DNA from: Elysia crispata
Taxonomy: Eukaryota; Mollusca; Gastropoda; Plakobranchidae
Direction: 5' to 3'
NCBI GenBank assembly: GCA_033675545.1
Contig: JAWDGP010000459.1
Coordinates: forward strand, 131,001 to 195,000
DNA: 64,000 bases
Numbering within the stretch: the stretch's first letter is position 1; each line of letters starts with the position of its first letter. The position numbers were made by a program, and so were the translations under genes. Below, piece after piece: positions 1-35,610 of the stretch. The notes under the pieces are model-generated. The model searched no databases, was not told the DNA's origin, and saw nothing but the letters and a program-made list of their open reading frames with translations.

Positions 1-182
1 TTTTGTCCACTTTACTACCCGGTACAGTAAGCAAAGCCGATTTAATAAAGCATGCGTTTAGGCAATGTAGCGTGCGTTTAGAGTATACCGATTACATAGA
101 AAAAAATCGGTCAGACCTCTTCAGCATGTATTTAACCGAAGCGTGCTTTTAACTGGCGTGCTTTTATCCGGAGACTACTGTA
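1..182 (-). mobile_element. Terminal part of a Tigger/pogo-like DNA transposon
   Basis: The minus strand from 180 begins CAGTAGTCTCCGGATAAAAG, the type of terminus seen in pogo/Tigger elements, followed by the TA at 181-182 expected as target duplication. Subterminal copies of GCGTGCTTTTA / GCGTGCGTTTA occur near 51, 70, 141 and 156. The other end lies outside the window, so whether the element is autonomous cannot be told. Confidence 0.5.
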
Positions 183-618
183 TCAATAAACTTAAAAATC
201 AAAGTAATATGAATTATAAGAAATAGGCAAATGAAATTAAAGGATCAATGGTCATTGAAAATGAAGTGAAAACAAAATGATCTTTTTAAATTAACAATGG
301 ATGGAATGTGGGAAAAAAAATTATTTTGAGAGATATTCTATACTAATGACCGGGAAGCTAGGGACTTTAAAAAATCCATGCACAACATGCATGACTTGAG
401 TTTGAGATTTTTTTTAATACTTCTCTATTAGAGAATTAGAATAATTAGCTATTCCAAGAAACCATCTTAAAACAGATGATAGATTTTGTAATGAAAAAAC
501 AATCCTATTTCAGTATTTTCACCTGTTGCTAAATAAAGTGGTTAAAAATAAGGCTTTACACCTGCCTATAGTTGCATTTCACATCGTGTAAAAAATAAAT
601 CTTGAAAAGGTGACTTAC

Positions 619-22857
<22,239 letters not shown>

Positions 22858-24699
22858 CTGGAAAAGAGAAATTCTTTATTTACAATCATTACTAAGCATG
22901 CTTTACACTAGACAGTCTCACAGAAAATGTAATTTATCATTTGAATCACCATGAAGAATACGTGCATTAAGAGAAATTCATCAAAAAGAATGAAAAAGAT
23001 TTACTTAAAAAGTATCTGCAAGATATGAAGGCACAAGTGTCATATTGAACAAGAAGATACTAGCCAAATACTTGACAGAGAAAGTTGAATCATATGTGCC
23101 TGATAAAAACTTATTTATAGAAACAGACATGACTCCAATGCGAAGTCAAACAATGATTTCATTACGAATGTAAAGATTTTCAAGTTGCTGAAGACTATTT
23201 GAAATCGGCAGCTTATTTGCAAATATACATTTAGAAACATTCCATAGATTTCAGGGAAAAATCAAATCCAGCACCCTGAAACAATGGCACAAATTTTATA
23301 CAGCTTACACAAACATGCAATATAAACTTGGTGAGAGCTACCCAGCTTTGAACCATGATCATTAACTAAAAAGAAAAAAACTAGCACATGAAATATGAGG
23401 TCAAGTAATATATTACAATGAAAAACACAATTAAAGACTGAGCACTATGGTTTTCAATTAAAAAGAAAGTTCTCAGCCCTCAACACCAAATATCCTGCGA
23501 TACTGATCTGGCTTCATTAAAGCAAGAATCCAAGTTCAAATTTGAGCTTTTTAATTTACACTTTGTGACCCAATCTTTAAATAGCTAATACCAAAATGAG
23601 ATCAATTTTAAAAAAAGATGATTGAAAACATTTTTAACTGCAAACAAGAGAAAGTAATGGAAGCATTAAGGAAAATTGTATTACATATTTTTCTATGGTA
23701 ATCTTTCACTTAGGTTGGTTGAATTTTTTGGCTAAAACTTCTTAGAAAGCCAACAGAAAAAAGAAATCAGAAGAAAAACCAGCATAAGTGAAAGCTATTG
23801 TGGGAGGGGCGAGGATGGCCCGGTGGCTTTCAATGCTCAACGACGGAGCTTAGGGTTCTTATTTCGAATGGTTACGTGTTCTTTCACTCTTTCTATCTTC
23901 TCATCTCTCATGGAATGAAGGCAGGAGGCAGTGTCTATAGCTTTATCCATTCATTCATTAAAGGCAAATGCTCAAGAAGGTACAGAAAGGCTAAGGAAGG
24001 CTCCTGAAGGCTCCTGAGATGAACATTATACACAGACATAAGCAATTTATCTTAACATATTCACATGGTAATGAAATCAGTTGCGACATAGTTGTACTAT
24101 CTTCGTGATGTTTAGAAATGTAATACGATTCAGTGAAACAAATTACTACAAGGAACATAATGGATAATATTAATACAACATAACAGGACTATTCCTCCAT
24201 TAATGTATGGAATTATACACTGATAAACAGACGGACGTAAATTGGTAAGTAGGTTAGTGAATATACTATTTTTCCGCCTCTTACTTGTTTCTCTCTCTCT
24301 CTCTCTCCATCTAATGCCTGGATTCTATATACAAAATACAGCGCGTTACCGGTTTAAGAATGAAACTCGGTCTCATTCTACTTCTTGATCTAATATCAGT
24401 TTCCAAGGCACTTCAAGCCACGAGAATGAGCAAAACAATATAAAATGCATAACCTCAAAGTCAGAACTTCATCGAATGTTTTACTAACAAATCAAACGGA
24501 ATATTCTTATAGACTTTTAATCAAATAAATTAAAGCCAATAGTTCTCATAAATGTCGGATGATCTCCTCCAGAGTTTGGTTTAGCATCCTACTGATATAT
24601 GCAATGAATTATCTAAATAAAAAGATGCTGCCAGATCTAGATCACTAAGTGTGCTACATTACATATTTGGACATACCCCCAGCATCGACTGCCTCTGGA
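22858..24699. other. Gene-free stretch (likely CEP104 5'-UTR intron)
   Basis: No supported exon. AT-rich unique sequence with one short (CT)n near 24291-24307. At 23805-23900 a 'tggcccggtggctttcaatg ... tttcgaatggt' sequence vaguely recalls a SINE head. Confidence 0.5.
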
Positions 24700-25201
24700 T
24701 GTTGGTCAAACTAACGGTCGTTCGTTAGATGGTCGAATGTAAAGTTAGTTTGAGAGATACCCCTTTTTATGTAATTTACGGAGGGCCTACTACGTGTTGG
24801 ACTCCACTCTAAAATTAGTATATTTAATAGCGGGCGTCATTGGTGACTCATATGGAAGGATGGGGACTTGGGAACAATTCTGGCATTGTCTTCTGGTGGG
24901 TACGATCCTCCTACTGACGTATCTAATGCGTAACTGAGCTGATTCATTCGGTTTTGACGTCAGGGATTTCCCAAGCGTTTCCGCTCCCACTCTTGCACAC
25001 GTTGACTCATGATTGCTGGGAATCATTGAGTACAACTTTATACTCGTACCTTTACCTCAAGACTTAATGACGAGAAAAGGTGGACTTAAAGAAGTAATGA
25101 GGGGAATTAACGGAGGAATAAAGCGATTAATAAAACTATTAACTATGAAATACTATTATCATTGTTTTATCATTAAACCAAAGGTAACTATCCCACATAC
25201 A
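24700..25201 (-). mobile_element. 3' LTR of the Ty3/gypsy remnant
   Basis: A polypurine tract (AAAAGTGGGGGG on minus, 25213-25202) is directly followed by TGTATGTGGG, the expected start of an LTR. The far end should be ACA: candidates are CCAACA ending at 24700 or at 24795. The 5' LTR is missing, so the boundary cannot be checked by comparison. Confidence 0.55.
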
Positions 25202-27095
25202 CCCCCCACTTTTGGAAGATCGTCCCCGACCTGTACATATTGCCAGGAAAATGGAAAAAAATAAAATAAAAAAAAAAGCTCATGGCGAACCTACAAGAAG
25301 CGACACTATGGCTGTCGTGATTACAGATTTATCTACCCCGTCAAGAGTAAATAGACTCTTGAGTTCATACAACTTGTCATTCAAAGACATCGAAAATTCC
25401 CCAGAAGTGTGCCATGCAGGGGGTTGTTTCAGTCTTACTGACCTGCGGGGAACCGGTACAGGTGGAGGTGACCCCAGGCCGTGGTGTGACCGGCAAAAGT
25501 GTATCTAGTGGAACAAGATCAACAACTGTATCATCCGATTCGTCGGACTGAGCAGCTATATCACGTGAGAGAGCGCGTGGACGGGAACCTGGCCTTTGAA
25601 CCTCGGGCTCAGAGAAGATCTGAACGAACTCACTTTCATCGAGGTCACTTTCACCATCATCTTCCTGTTCTAACTCGGATGTGGTGCCTTTGACCTCGTC
25701 CTCGTGCAACACTTGCTGGGGCATTGCCGAGATGGACCCTGGGGTCCTGTTTGTCTTATCTGAGGGAAGCGCCTTCCGTGTTGCCACATTGTCAGGGCTT
25801 ACGTCAGGACGGTCTTCCCTCACACTTTCCACAGGAAGCAATAGATTCCTATGGAGAGTTCGCTTTCTCCCTCCATTCACCGGCTCGACGACAAAGATTG
25901 GCGTTCTTGAATCTGGTTGTTCTTTTACAACAAAAATGTCGTCACTCCATTTATCCTGGAGCTTATGAGGACCCTCAAAAGAACAATTTCGAACCAAGAC
26001 TCTGTCGCCGAGAATCAGGTGCTCCTCTCACACGTTTTTCATAATAATTTTTCTGACTTTCCTTTACTTCAGAACCATTCTCCGAGGCCTTAGGCCATGC
26101 CCATTCTAAGGCTTCCTTTACAGTTGTGATATAATCACCTCTAGGCTCTGAACAAAGAGGAAACATGTTATCAACAGGGAGCCTCGGTTCTCTCCCAAAC
26201 ATGAGAAAGTAGGGCGAGAATCCTGTAGAATCGCACTTAGTACTGTTATATGCGAGAACCAACATGCCAATGTAGGATGTCCAATCCTTTTACTTTTGCT
26301 CAGGAAGGGTGCCAAGCATACTGATGAGCGTTTGGTTCATCCGCTCGCAGCTCCCATTTCCCATTGGATGAAATGGTGTAGTCCTGGACTTCTCAGAGCG
26401 CACGAATCACCTTGGACTCAAAGTTAGCGCCTTGATCAGCATGTAACCGTTTCGGGATGCCGAAGTTTCTGACGAAGGTCAAGTTCGGCTGTAGTCTTTG
26501 CGGACATGTTACGGGTGGGTACTGCCATGGCGAATCTAGTAAAATGATCCGTGATGACCAGGATATATTGCGTGCCATTTTGGGCCGAATCGACTTTAAG
26601 AAAATCGGTACATACTAGCTCTAATGGTTCTGATGTTTGAATTCCTACCAGTGGAGCTCTGTCTGGTTTTCCCTTTAATCTTCAACAGCGACCACAATGG
26701 TGAACCCAGCTTTCTACACCTTTGGACATTCCTGGCCAGAAGAAACGCGACCTTATAAGACCCAGGGTCTTCTCGTATCCTTGATGACCCATATCATCAT
26801 GAAGTGCCTTACATACTGTAGGGATATATTTGGTAGGTAGTACAAGCTGAGGCTTTTCACCTTCAACCTTACGGTGCAGCAGTCCACGATAGAAACAAAA
26901 TTTCTGCCAATTTTTCTTCATGATGCCGTGTTTAACAGGATTTGGAGTCCTTTTAAGAATAGGACACTCTCGTTTCCTCATGGCAGTCATCCATACACCC
27001 AGAATTTCATCCACATTTTGAGCTTGTCTCAGCTCCGTCAATGAAATGTGGGGAAAAGGAGAAGTTTCTTCTTCTAGGAGATCTACAGCCCTTGA
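25202..27095 (-). mobile_element. 5'-truncated Ty3/gypsy retrotransposon (integrase to C-terminus), degenerate
   Basis: Minus-strand pieces: integrase zinc-binding HHCC region (27041-26682, with H-x-MGHQGYEKTL and HHCGRC), then a catalytic core with VCTDFL and VITDHFTRF, the ADQGANFESKVI block (about 26450-26400), AYNSTKCDSTGFSPYFLMFG (26265-26200), and a C-terminal GPHKL...RTLHRNLLLP part (25997-25377). In-frame stops (for example right after HHCGRC) and shifts show it is inactive. Protease, RT and RNase H are absent; homology ends near 27095. Confidence 0.85.
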
Positions 27096-27424
27096 AGAAA
27101 AAATTGCAATTTAGGCATGTCTGTATGTACCATGTTAGGAGATGTGTACTTGAGATTACTGACAGCAGGGAACCTTTTTTCCTGTTACAGCGGTCAAAGA
27201 GTTAATAAAAGAACTTCAAAGCTGTAATTCTACCATATGGCCCTTCCCTTCCCCTATAACTTGCCCCTATTCCTACTGTCCACCCTCAACACAGAGTCCT
27301 GAAAAAGACTAGGCATGACCACTGCTCCCAATCTTGTGTATTGCAGCTGTTAGTGCTGGTCCATGTAAAGTAACACTGTTGGTCAACTTTTGTAAAATAG
27401 AATCACGCCAAGCTTGCTACAGGT

Positions 27425-27760
27425 CAATCACAGCCTCTTGTTACTGTAAAGCTGAGTAAGAAAGGGAGGAGTATACTGAACCGTATGGTGTGTGTGTGTG
27501 TGTTTGTTACAGGGACTCTACCTTTGTTGGCGGTGTTTGATGTGCTGTCACTGTGTGACCAATAGTAGGAAGCATAGTCTGTTAGTGTAAAGCCAACTAA
27601 GAAAGGGAGGAGTTTCCTGAGATGTAAAGCAGGAGTTGAGAGCATGATGTGTGTGTGTGTGTGATACTGGGCATCTGTCTTTGTTGATGGAGTTTTTATG
27701 TGCTGTCACTGTGTCCAATGGTAGTAAAGCATAAAGTATGTCTTCAGATTGTAAAGCAAG
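27425..27760. repeat. Two-copy tandem duplication, about 160 bp, each with (TG)n
   Basis: Both halves contain 'gtaaagc..a.taagaaagggaggagt', a (GT)n tract, 'ctttgttg.cgg/tgg', 'gatgtgctgtcactgtgt' and 'ccaat.gtagnaagcat' in the same order (first 27450-27580, second 27588-27745). Copies have diverged by substitutions and indels. Confidence 0.85.
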
Positions 27761-30429
27761 TTTTTTACTTGATTTATCCTAATTTGTTTGTAACAAAGAA
27801 TTTAAGTCAAGCGTCTAACAAGTCTCGAGGGTAGACCTTGTTAGTTTAGTCTAATTTTCTTCTTTTCCTTTGCTATCTTACTGTATCATCCCTCCTTACT
27901 CTCTTTGCTTAGCTATGATATAACTGCAACTATTTAGTTTTATCTGTACTAGTATCATAGTTTCTTTGACTATTGAGGCTTTAGATAGAAGATGAAACTA
28001 GACTCAAAGGTTTGCTTTTGTGCAAAAAGAGTTGCTATATTGTACTGCATTATTCTCCCTCCTTCCCCCCTCACACACATGCTAAATTAATTACATGTCT
28101 GTTTTACTTTCAGAGCAAATCCAATCTTTCATCAAAGCAATTGCTAATATTGTACAAGGAAAAAAATCATATGTAATCAATCTGTTTTTGAAAACTTATT
28201 TTTCTCAAAGACTCTGTTTATAACTTGTTCTTTCCTAAACTCATTGAAACTATGAAACCTACATTTAGATAAAGGTATCATGTATAAATAATGGAGCTCG
28301 GTAAAAAATGAGGACCATCAAACAGAGCTTTTCCATATCACCTAGGAACATCAAATTTGGCATAAAGTTGTAAATTGCCCTAATGATTGGAGCAGTAATA
28401 TATTATTTTTCAACACAAGGGAGTTAAACGAAAATTAAAGGCAAAACTGTGATTATTATTTTCTTAAATGAAAAAGATGAATGTGCAAACTACTTCCTGT
28501 AAGCACAGCTGGGCAGAGATGGCAGGAATGAAACTGAAAGTATGCATACATATACAATGTAGGAGGCGGCAGATCTAAAACCGTCTGGAATAAATCTAGA
28601 TCTTCATGTTATAGTGTAAGATCTAATTAAAGAATCTAAAAAAAAATTGCTGGAACATAATTTCTAGATCTAGGGCCTAGATATTTACATCAGCTGGACT
28701 CAAATCAAAAGATTAAGATCTACATCTAGACAATTTAGCTTTTACTTTTAGGCTTGAAATAATAACAGTTAACTATTTTTTAAAATCCAAATCTAATCGC
28801 AAATTTTTTTAAAACAATCATTATCACACAGTTATAACTGTGTGGCTATGAATTTTTGCAAGGCAGTGCGATTTTATGCACTCATCACGAAAATTCACAG
28901 CTTTCTAATAAGTGTTTAAAAGGATCTAAAAACAGACTGAGAAAGTATATAGAATAAGTCGATTTCCTTTATTCCAAAATGACTTAAGCTCTACATCTTA
29001 ACTTTGTGTTTAGAATATGAATTATTGAGATACTTATCGGATTGTAGGTAAAGATGGATAGGTGGAGGTATTTTACTGGATCGTATAAGTAAAAGGACCA
29101 TTAGCCTATTTAATACATACACACACGTTAAGCTATAATAATAAACACCAGGGTCCAGTTCAGAGAATGGGGTTTTCACCTTGTAATTTCAAAAAATGTT
29201 ACTTATAATTTGTTAAAGCAATAAAACCTCATCTAGCTTAGATGAAAACTACAAAATGCACAGTACAAACACAGGCACTCTGCTGTGCTATGTGCAGAGT
29301 TCAGTACAGTTTGTCTACCTAACTGTGGATAACTATGAAAGCAAAACAGAGTTCAGATCTGCAAAAAATTTAGTATCAAGTGTATTTTTTATTTTGCATT
29401 ACTGCACTTACATACATTTACAGAATACGTTTGTGGATGCCTCATATTTTAAAGTGATTTATTTTCATATTATGATAATAGAAGATGGCATTTTGAGTGA
29501 TCTAATAGGGCTTCAATTTTGCAGAAGAAATGCGTCGATTTCAGGGTGTAATGTAAGGTAACTGTCATAGTTATTTGACTGTTATGCCATGGGAAGCCTG
29601 GAAAAGAGCTTTTTTTACATTCCAGTTGAAAAATTACAAAATTAACAATGAAGTTAGTAATTTTTCAATTATATGGACAGGGAAAACTGCTGATATGGTA
29701 TGAATTTAAAAGCTTGTTGTCATGGGATGAAAGCTATGTTACAAATAAAACATATATGGTGGTCGACTTTCAAGAAAGAAACAAATGTAAATTTTTAGAG
29801 TCGTACTTGCTTACTTGGGGTGTCTGAGTCTTCTCTAGTGTAACTAGTTCGTGGGCTACCACTAGACTACCCAAATTGAGCATACAAAATAACTTTTACA
29901 AAGCTATCATAGAATCAATCTTCTATCCGTAGTCTTGAGTATAACTCCAAGGATATATTTCATTAACACGAAGATTACGAATAAGATCTAGAACTTTTAC
30001 TAAATTAAGTAACAGATCCATTTGCACGGCAATACTGTTTGGCCCTGTTGAGGTTGAGATCTAAATCTAGTCTGCAGGTTTTGATATGTATATGTATATA
30101 CGCAAGAAAATTATAAAGACTAGATCTAGCTTAATTTACAAACTAGTAAACTATTAAACCTATCACAAACATTACAAAGATATAAATGATTGTCTTGAAA
30201 TTAAATTGGGTATTAAAGGTCTTTTTTCTAACTCAACGAGCACTCTTTTATTTTTATTTTTTTTTGTGTTATATTCTCACCAATATTGAATTCATAATCG
30301 ACTACAATCTAGATCTAGAATATTGAAGATCTAAGAGTTAGAAACAGATTTTTCTTGGTCGAGTAAAGATATTATAAACATAAATTTAAGTCAGACTTTA
30401 TATATGTACTTCTGTCTCCCATTAGACTT
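27761..30429. other. Gene-free stretch (likely CEP104 5'-UTR intron)
   Basis: Apart from the 95-bp repeat at 29.1 kb, only AT-rich sequence with several TAGATCTAG-like palindromes (28664, 30118, 30308) was seen. Confidence 0.5.
29096..29192. repeat. Dispersed ~95-bp repeat, copy 1
   Basis: Shares 'agcctatttaatacatacac', 'acaccagggtcc.gttcagag' and 'ggttttca' in the same order with 44670-44760. Too short to classify. Confidence 0.7.
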
Positions 30430-30490
30430 ACCTAAAATATTACTCGATTTCTGATTCCAAAACCACACATTATTTATACCTGGCAACCAT
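30430..30490 (-). promoter_or_regulatory. Candidate CEP104 promoter / non-coding exon 1 with X-box-like motif
   Basis: On the minus strand GTTGCC-A-GGTATA (30487-30475) matches the RFX/X-box inverted repeat (GTTGCC-N-RGYAAC) at 10 of 12 positions. It overlaps a TATAAATAA sequence. Just downstream (30432|30431) is a perfect TTTTAG|GTAAGT donor that could splice to the UTR acceptor at 22857. RFX factors control ciliary genes and CEP104 is ciliary, so this is a reasonable first exon, but transcription here is inferred only. Confidence 0.4.
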
Positions 30491-31034
30491 TTCCTGTGTT
30501 TTGTGTACATTGGATAAAAATGGCGCAACTAACATCTCGCCAAGCGAGAGTAGATCTTGAAGCTAGGGTTGTAAAGATGAGACTTTTTTTTTTTGTCTCG
30601 AATGAACATTTTATTTTTCTTGAAGAAAAATTCTTGCTTGGCTATAAATAAATATTATTTTTCAAAGAAAAAGGTATTTACCACAAAATTAGGATTACCC
30701 AGAAGCACTAACTTCGATAAGTCCCGGGCATTTTCGCAATAGACAATACGCCGAATAAATTTCAACGACAGTTACCTTCCTTGAACTGCTGACAAACACA
30801 GCCTAAACCTAAGCTTAATAGTTAGTGTAGCAGAAATCACTGTTCAGAGACGGAAAATAATAAATTTTGTAACTTGGCTTTGAGCAATTATTTTGTACGT
30901 TAAATCCGGATATTTAAAGGAATAAAGAGGTAAACTTTTTTTCATTTAAAAAAAACAAACACATTTATGGGGCTCCGTGACAACAATGGAATTGAGGTGT
31001 TATCGCATGCCGAGATTTCTTTAATATCGTCGGT

Positions 31035-31383
<349 letters not shown>

Positions 31384-31823
31384 TGGGCACACAAACAGAA
31401 AGCCATACACCGGATGTTATAAACAAGGGCGATATTGTTGCTAGACTGAGGTTAAATAAACTGTTATGTTGCTAAGGCTGAACGGGAAACTTCCAGTCTC
31501 ATTTGTCTGTGTTTCCCATACTTGTAAATTATGTACCATCTGCGGTGTATCAAAACTAGAGCATAACTTGGAAACATTTTTCCTTTGCGTTTTCGTGAGC
31601 AATAGACATAGATTTAGATCTAGGCTAGATCGTTACACCTGGGAGATTCTTGCAAATAATTATAATGAAATTCAGATCTAGACAGGATTTTAAGTGTATA
31701 TTTATTTAGAATGCATATTCGACCTGCATTTTGATCTGCCAGGATCAGTATACCAAGAGGTTAAAGAAAAAAATAAAGATAAGTAATTAATTTAGATTAA
31801 AAAATGCACTTGAAAATTCATTT

Positions 31824-31824
<1 letters not shown>

Positions 31825-31907
<83 letters not shown>

Positions 31908-31926
31908 CAGTAGCAGCAGTATTTGT

Positions 31927-32000
<74 letters not shown>

Positions 32001-32018
32001 CAGTAGTATAGTAGCAGT

Positions 32019-32062
<44 letters not shown>

Positions 32063-32073
32063 TAGCAGTAGTA

Positions 32074-32142
<69 letters not shown>

Positions 32143-32160
32143 AAAGTGATCGTAGTAGTT

Positions 32161-32215
<55 letters not shown>

Positions 32216-32252
32216 GAGGAGGGGGAGTAATAGGAGTAGTAGAAGTAGTAGC

Positions 32253-32344
<92 letters not shown>

Positions 32345-32355
32345 CAGTTGTTGTA
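31825..32355. repeat. (AGT)n/(AGC)n trinucleotide array, about 530 bp
   Basis: Long TAG/AGT repeat with interspersed CAG/AGC blocks and AGG interruptions. The poly-Ser/poly-Val reading frame through it is an artefact of the repeat. Confidence 0.98.
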
Positions 32356-32489
32356 GTACTTATAGTAACAGCAGCAATAGTAATAACTGGCGTTTATGTA
32401 TTTTATTTATGAGTGATCTTGTTGTTTCAGCTTCGAAATGGTTACAAAAGGAATGAAAGGACAGACAATGCGACATATTTTTTTGGCCA

Positions 32490-33675
32490 TGACATATGTG
32501 TCCTCAATAACCTGTCATATGTACACATGGGTACAACAAATGCAATCTACATCCTTCGAGTTCGAACTAAAATTGAACGAGCTGCTATGGAAGTTCAAAA
32601 ATAGGTATATGTGTGCCTCTTTAAGTAACTACACCAAGGCATTTGACAGAGAACAACATGGTGAGATAAACACACAGTTTACATAGTTGAAGATGGATGG
32701 AAGATATAGTGATGAAAAACATACCGTGGGTACAGAAAGAAGCAATGCGAGTTCATGAGGAAATCAGCTCATTAAAAAAAAAAAATAAAGGCAAGGGTGA
32801 ATGCTTTCCCAAGACCTTTTCTCTCTCTACAGTGAAATGATAACGTGAAACCGAGAAGGATATCCAGGTTTTATAGTTGGAGGACATACAACTTGTGATA
32901 CGCTGATAAAGTGATAGCACTGCATTAATTGCAGAAAATAAAGAAGACTTGCAACAATAATTAGACATTGTTAAAGGAGAAACCAGAAAGAAAGGGTTGG
33001 AATTGAACAACAAAAAGACGTAAGTAATGGTCGTCAGTCGAAGCAATTAGAGTTCATAGATTAACATCGTTTTCAAAAAGAATAACTTCAAGCATAGGGA
33101 TCGATTCAAATACTTGGGTACTTTGATATCAAGGAATGGGCGCAAAAACAGTGAAATTTTATTAAAAATAGCGCAAGCGAAAAACAAATCAACAATGAAA
33201 TCCATGCTTTCAAGTAAACTCATCTCCATTCACACAAGAAATAGAACCCTGGAGAGCTGTATTGAAGCCATTCTGATGTATGGATGCAAGGCCTGGACAA
33301 TATTTCAAAATACAAAAGAAACTGGAGGCAAAAGAAGTATGGTTACTACGGAGAATGCTACGAATCTCGTGGCTTCAAAGAAATAAAACGAAATAGTGTG
33401 ACAAGAAGCTGACAAACAAGGTCACTCTTAAATTATAAAATACGTAAACGATAGGCAATGTGATCAGAGGAGAGAAACTAGAGTATCTTATGGGAACTGG
33501 ATTGATCGCAGCAGGGGAAAGAGCGTGAAAAGATGTTGGATAGAAAATCAGAGTACTATACAATACTCTGTTATGAGAAATATCAAAGAGGCCAAAAGTA
33601 TGATGAGTGTCAGATGCACTGAAAGCGACGAGGGGTATAAATGCTAAAGAGCAGGGCACCTGATTGGTTGATGTA
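32490..33675 (+). mobile_element. Third copy of the non-LTR retrotransposon, plus strand, degenerate
   Basis: Plus-strand fragments match the RT and C-terminal parts of the 8.4-10.7 kb copy: TTNAIYILRVRTKIERAAME near 32535, a YLGTLISRNG-like block near 33115, CIEAILMYGCKAWTI near 33260. It ends with 'agcagggcacctgattggtt' at about 33650-33672, the reverse complement of the other 3' ends. Many stops. Confidence 0.8.
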
Positions 33676-33859
33676 CACTTGTCGTTCTCAATAGAAAAGT
33701 AATACTGATTTAATTGGTCAGTGTGAACAACTATCATCGTCGTTTATACATAACTCGATGTCGTCCCTTTTTTTTCAGGAGCGGCAGTGGCGAATGTAAA
33801 AGTCACATCTGCTTCTTTTGCATGCGTTTCGTACCTCTATACTGTTAATATATTATGAT

Positions 33860-33970
33860 ACTATATTGACCATATCCACTAATATGAACCGAATGCCACG
33901 AATCTCATGGGTTGCAAAGACATCAACAGAAACAGGTTACAAGAAGCTGACACCACAAGATCACTCACAT
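33860..33970 (+). mobile_element. Small duplicate fragment of the same retrotransposon
   Basis: 'cgaatgccacgaatctcatg ... gttacaagaagctgaca' repeats the segment at about 33349-33413 of the copy just upstream (RRMLRISW-type block). Likely a local duplication or a second truncated insertion. Confidence 0.6.
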
Positions 33971-33989
33971 GAGGCTAAAGATATTCTAA

Positions 33990-35610
33990 TAATAGCACTT
34001 GATGCCTCGGTGTAATGGATTCCACCGCTAGCGCGCGAGAACAATGATGCTCGCCATTGATCCTACAAGCACCCCACTTTCTATAGCCGCCACTACCTGC
34101 AGCTCTGTTGTCTTTGTAAACAATGGAAATTTGTTGATTTTGAGGCCGATCCTCTTTTACTCAATTAAACAGTTTATAACAACGAGAGAATTAAAATGTC
34201 ACAAGGATCTATACGTTTTAAATTGTACTATGAGTGGCTCTGGAGAAAATGTATGTGCTAATATATAAAGTTTACTTTTCATTGATGTCATTGTATGGCT
34301 CTGGAGGAAAGTAGAGCATGAATTCTTCGAATTCATTGGGGAATTCTTATATGCTCGAGGAAGCCGTGTTCGAACAAATCTATTTTTACCACTCGACTAC
34401 ATGATTTGCGATTTGGACAGGTTTCATGAATATTTTGAAGTATGTATAGATCTAGAGGCTTCGTCTTTTTTTGGCTACTTCCGTTCAATTCCAAGCATTA
34501 CGGGGATACCCGATTGGCTGTATTTTCCCTACTTTTAGTACTTCAAATAGCGGAGGAAGACAGATACCTCCGAACCACCTGATCTGTCATTCCCAACTCA
34601 TTTTATGTAAAAACGTGTCTCCAAACCCAAGCGCTTATCGAATCTCGAGCTCTTGATGCTAGATCTAGATTAAGGCTCAGGTCTACATCCAGTTCGCGGT
34701 CAAAAATATCTTTCGAGCTAGGCGTATATTCTTAAGTTGACGTTCAAATGCAATGAACGTTGCTTGTTCCAGAATAATCTTTAACCAAGACAAGGGCTGT
34801 CTGTCATGGTAAGTCAGAGGACCCGATTGAACATAAAGCTCACTATTTTCAATCCAACGTTCTACTTTTTAGCTATCTGGCGTCATAATCGTAATTAAGA
34901 GGTCATACCAGTAGCTTTTTCTCACACCCATGATTGATTAAGCAATGAGTGGACCCAGACAAATATACCTGTCATCATTACCTATGTCTTGTGCACATAG
35001 TACAAGCAAATCATGGTTCCAATCAGACCCTAGGTAGACCTAGCACGGGCGCAGAGAGACAGCTTGTCAATATAAGTGAATTATCCTGTATACCGTTATT
35101 GCTTTTTTTGTAGCAGTCTTCCGAACCTGTTGATTGTTGTACTTTGGTTCAGTTGCATGGCTCTGGAGAATATGTCTGTTATTTTTATGAAGTTTGCATT
35201 TCTTCAGAGCAGTTTTCCTCACCACCTGCTCATTTAAACGGTTAATCATTTTTGCAATTAATTTTACTATTTTACCAATATAACGTAACAGAAAATCTTT
35301 GTCCTTTTGGCATATAACTGTATTGCAGTTCAACAATTCGTGATAGCCATGATAGCTTACGGTGAGGTTATGAAATTAACCCTGATCTAGACATTTTCTA
35401 AACGGATGTGTTATTGTGTAGTTTTTAATATACCTTTTATTTTTACAATCCTTAATTAAAAAACTGCATTGGATTTCTGGGCATTCTAATTCTTTCTAGA
35501 ATGAGAAAGTCGCATCGCCTTTTCAAGCTTACGAGCGTTTTAAGAAATTTTAGAGAGAAGGGGTCTGTCCATTTCTTCTCCTTCTCTTTCTCCTCCTCCT
35601 CCTCCTCCTG
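33990..35610. other. Intergenic stretch without recognisable gene
   Basis: No exon with family similarity on either strand. Short frames only, and TAGATCTAG-like words near 34447 and 34661. Confidence 0.5.
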
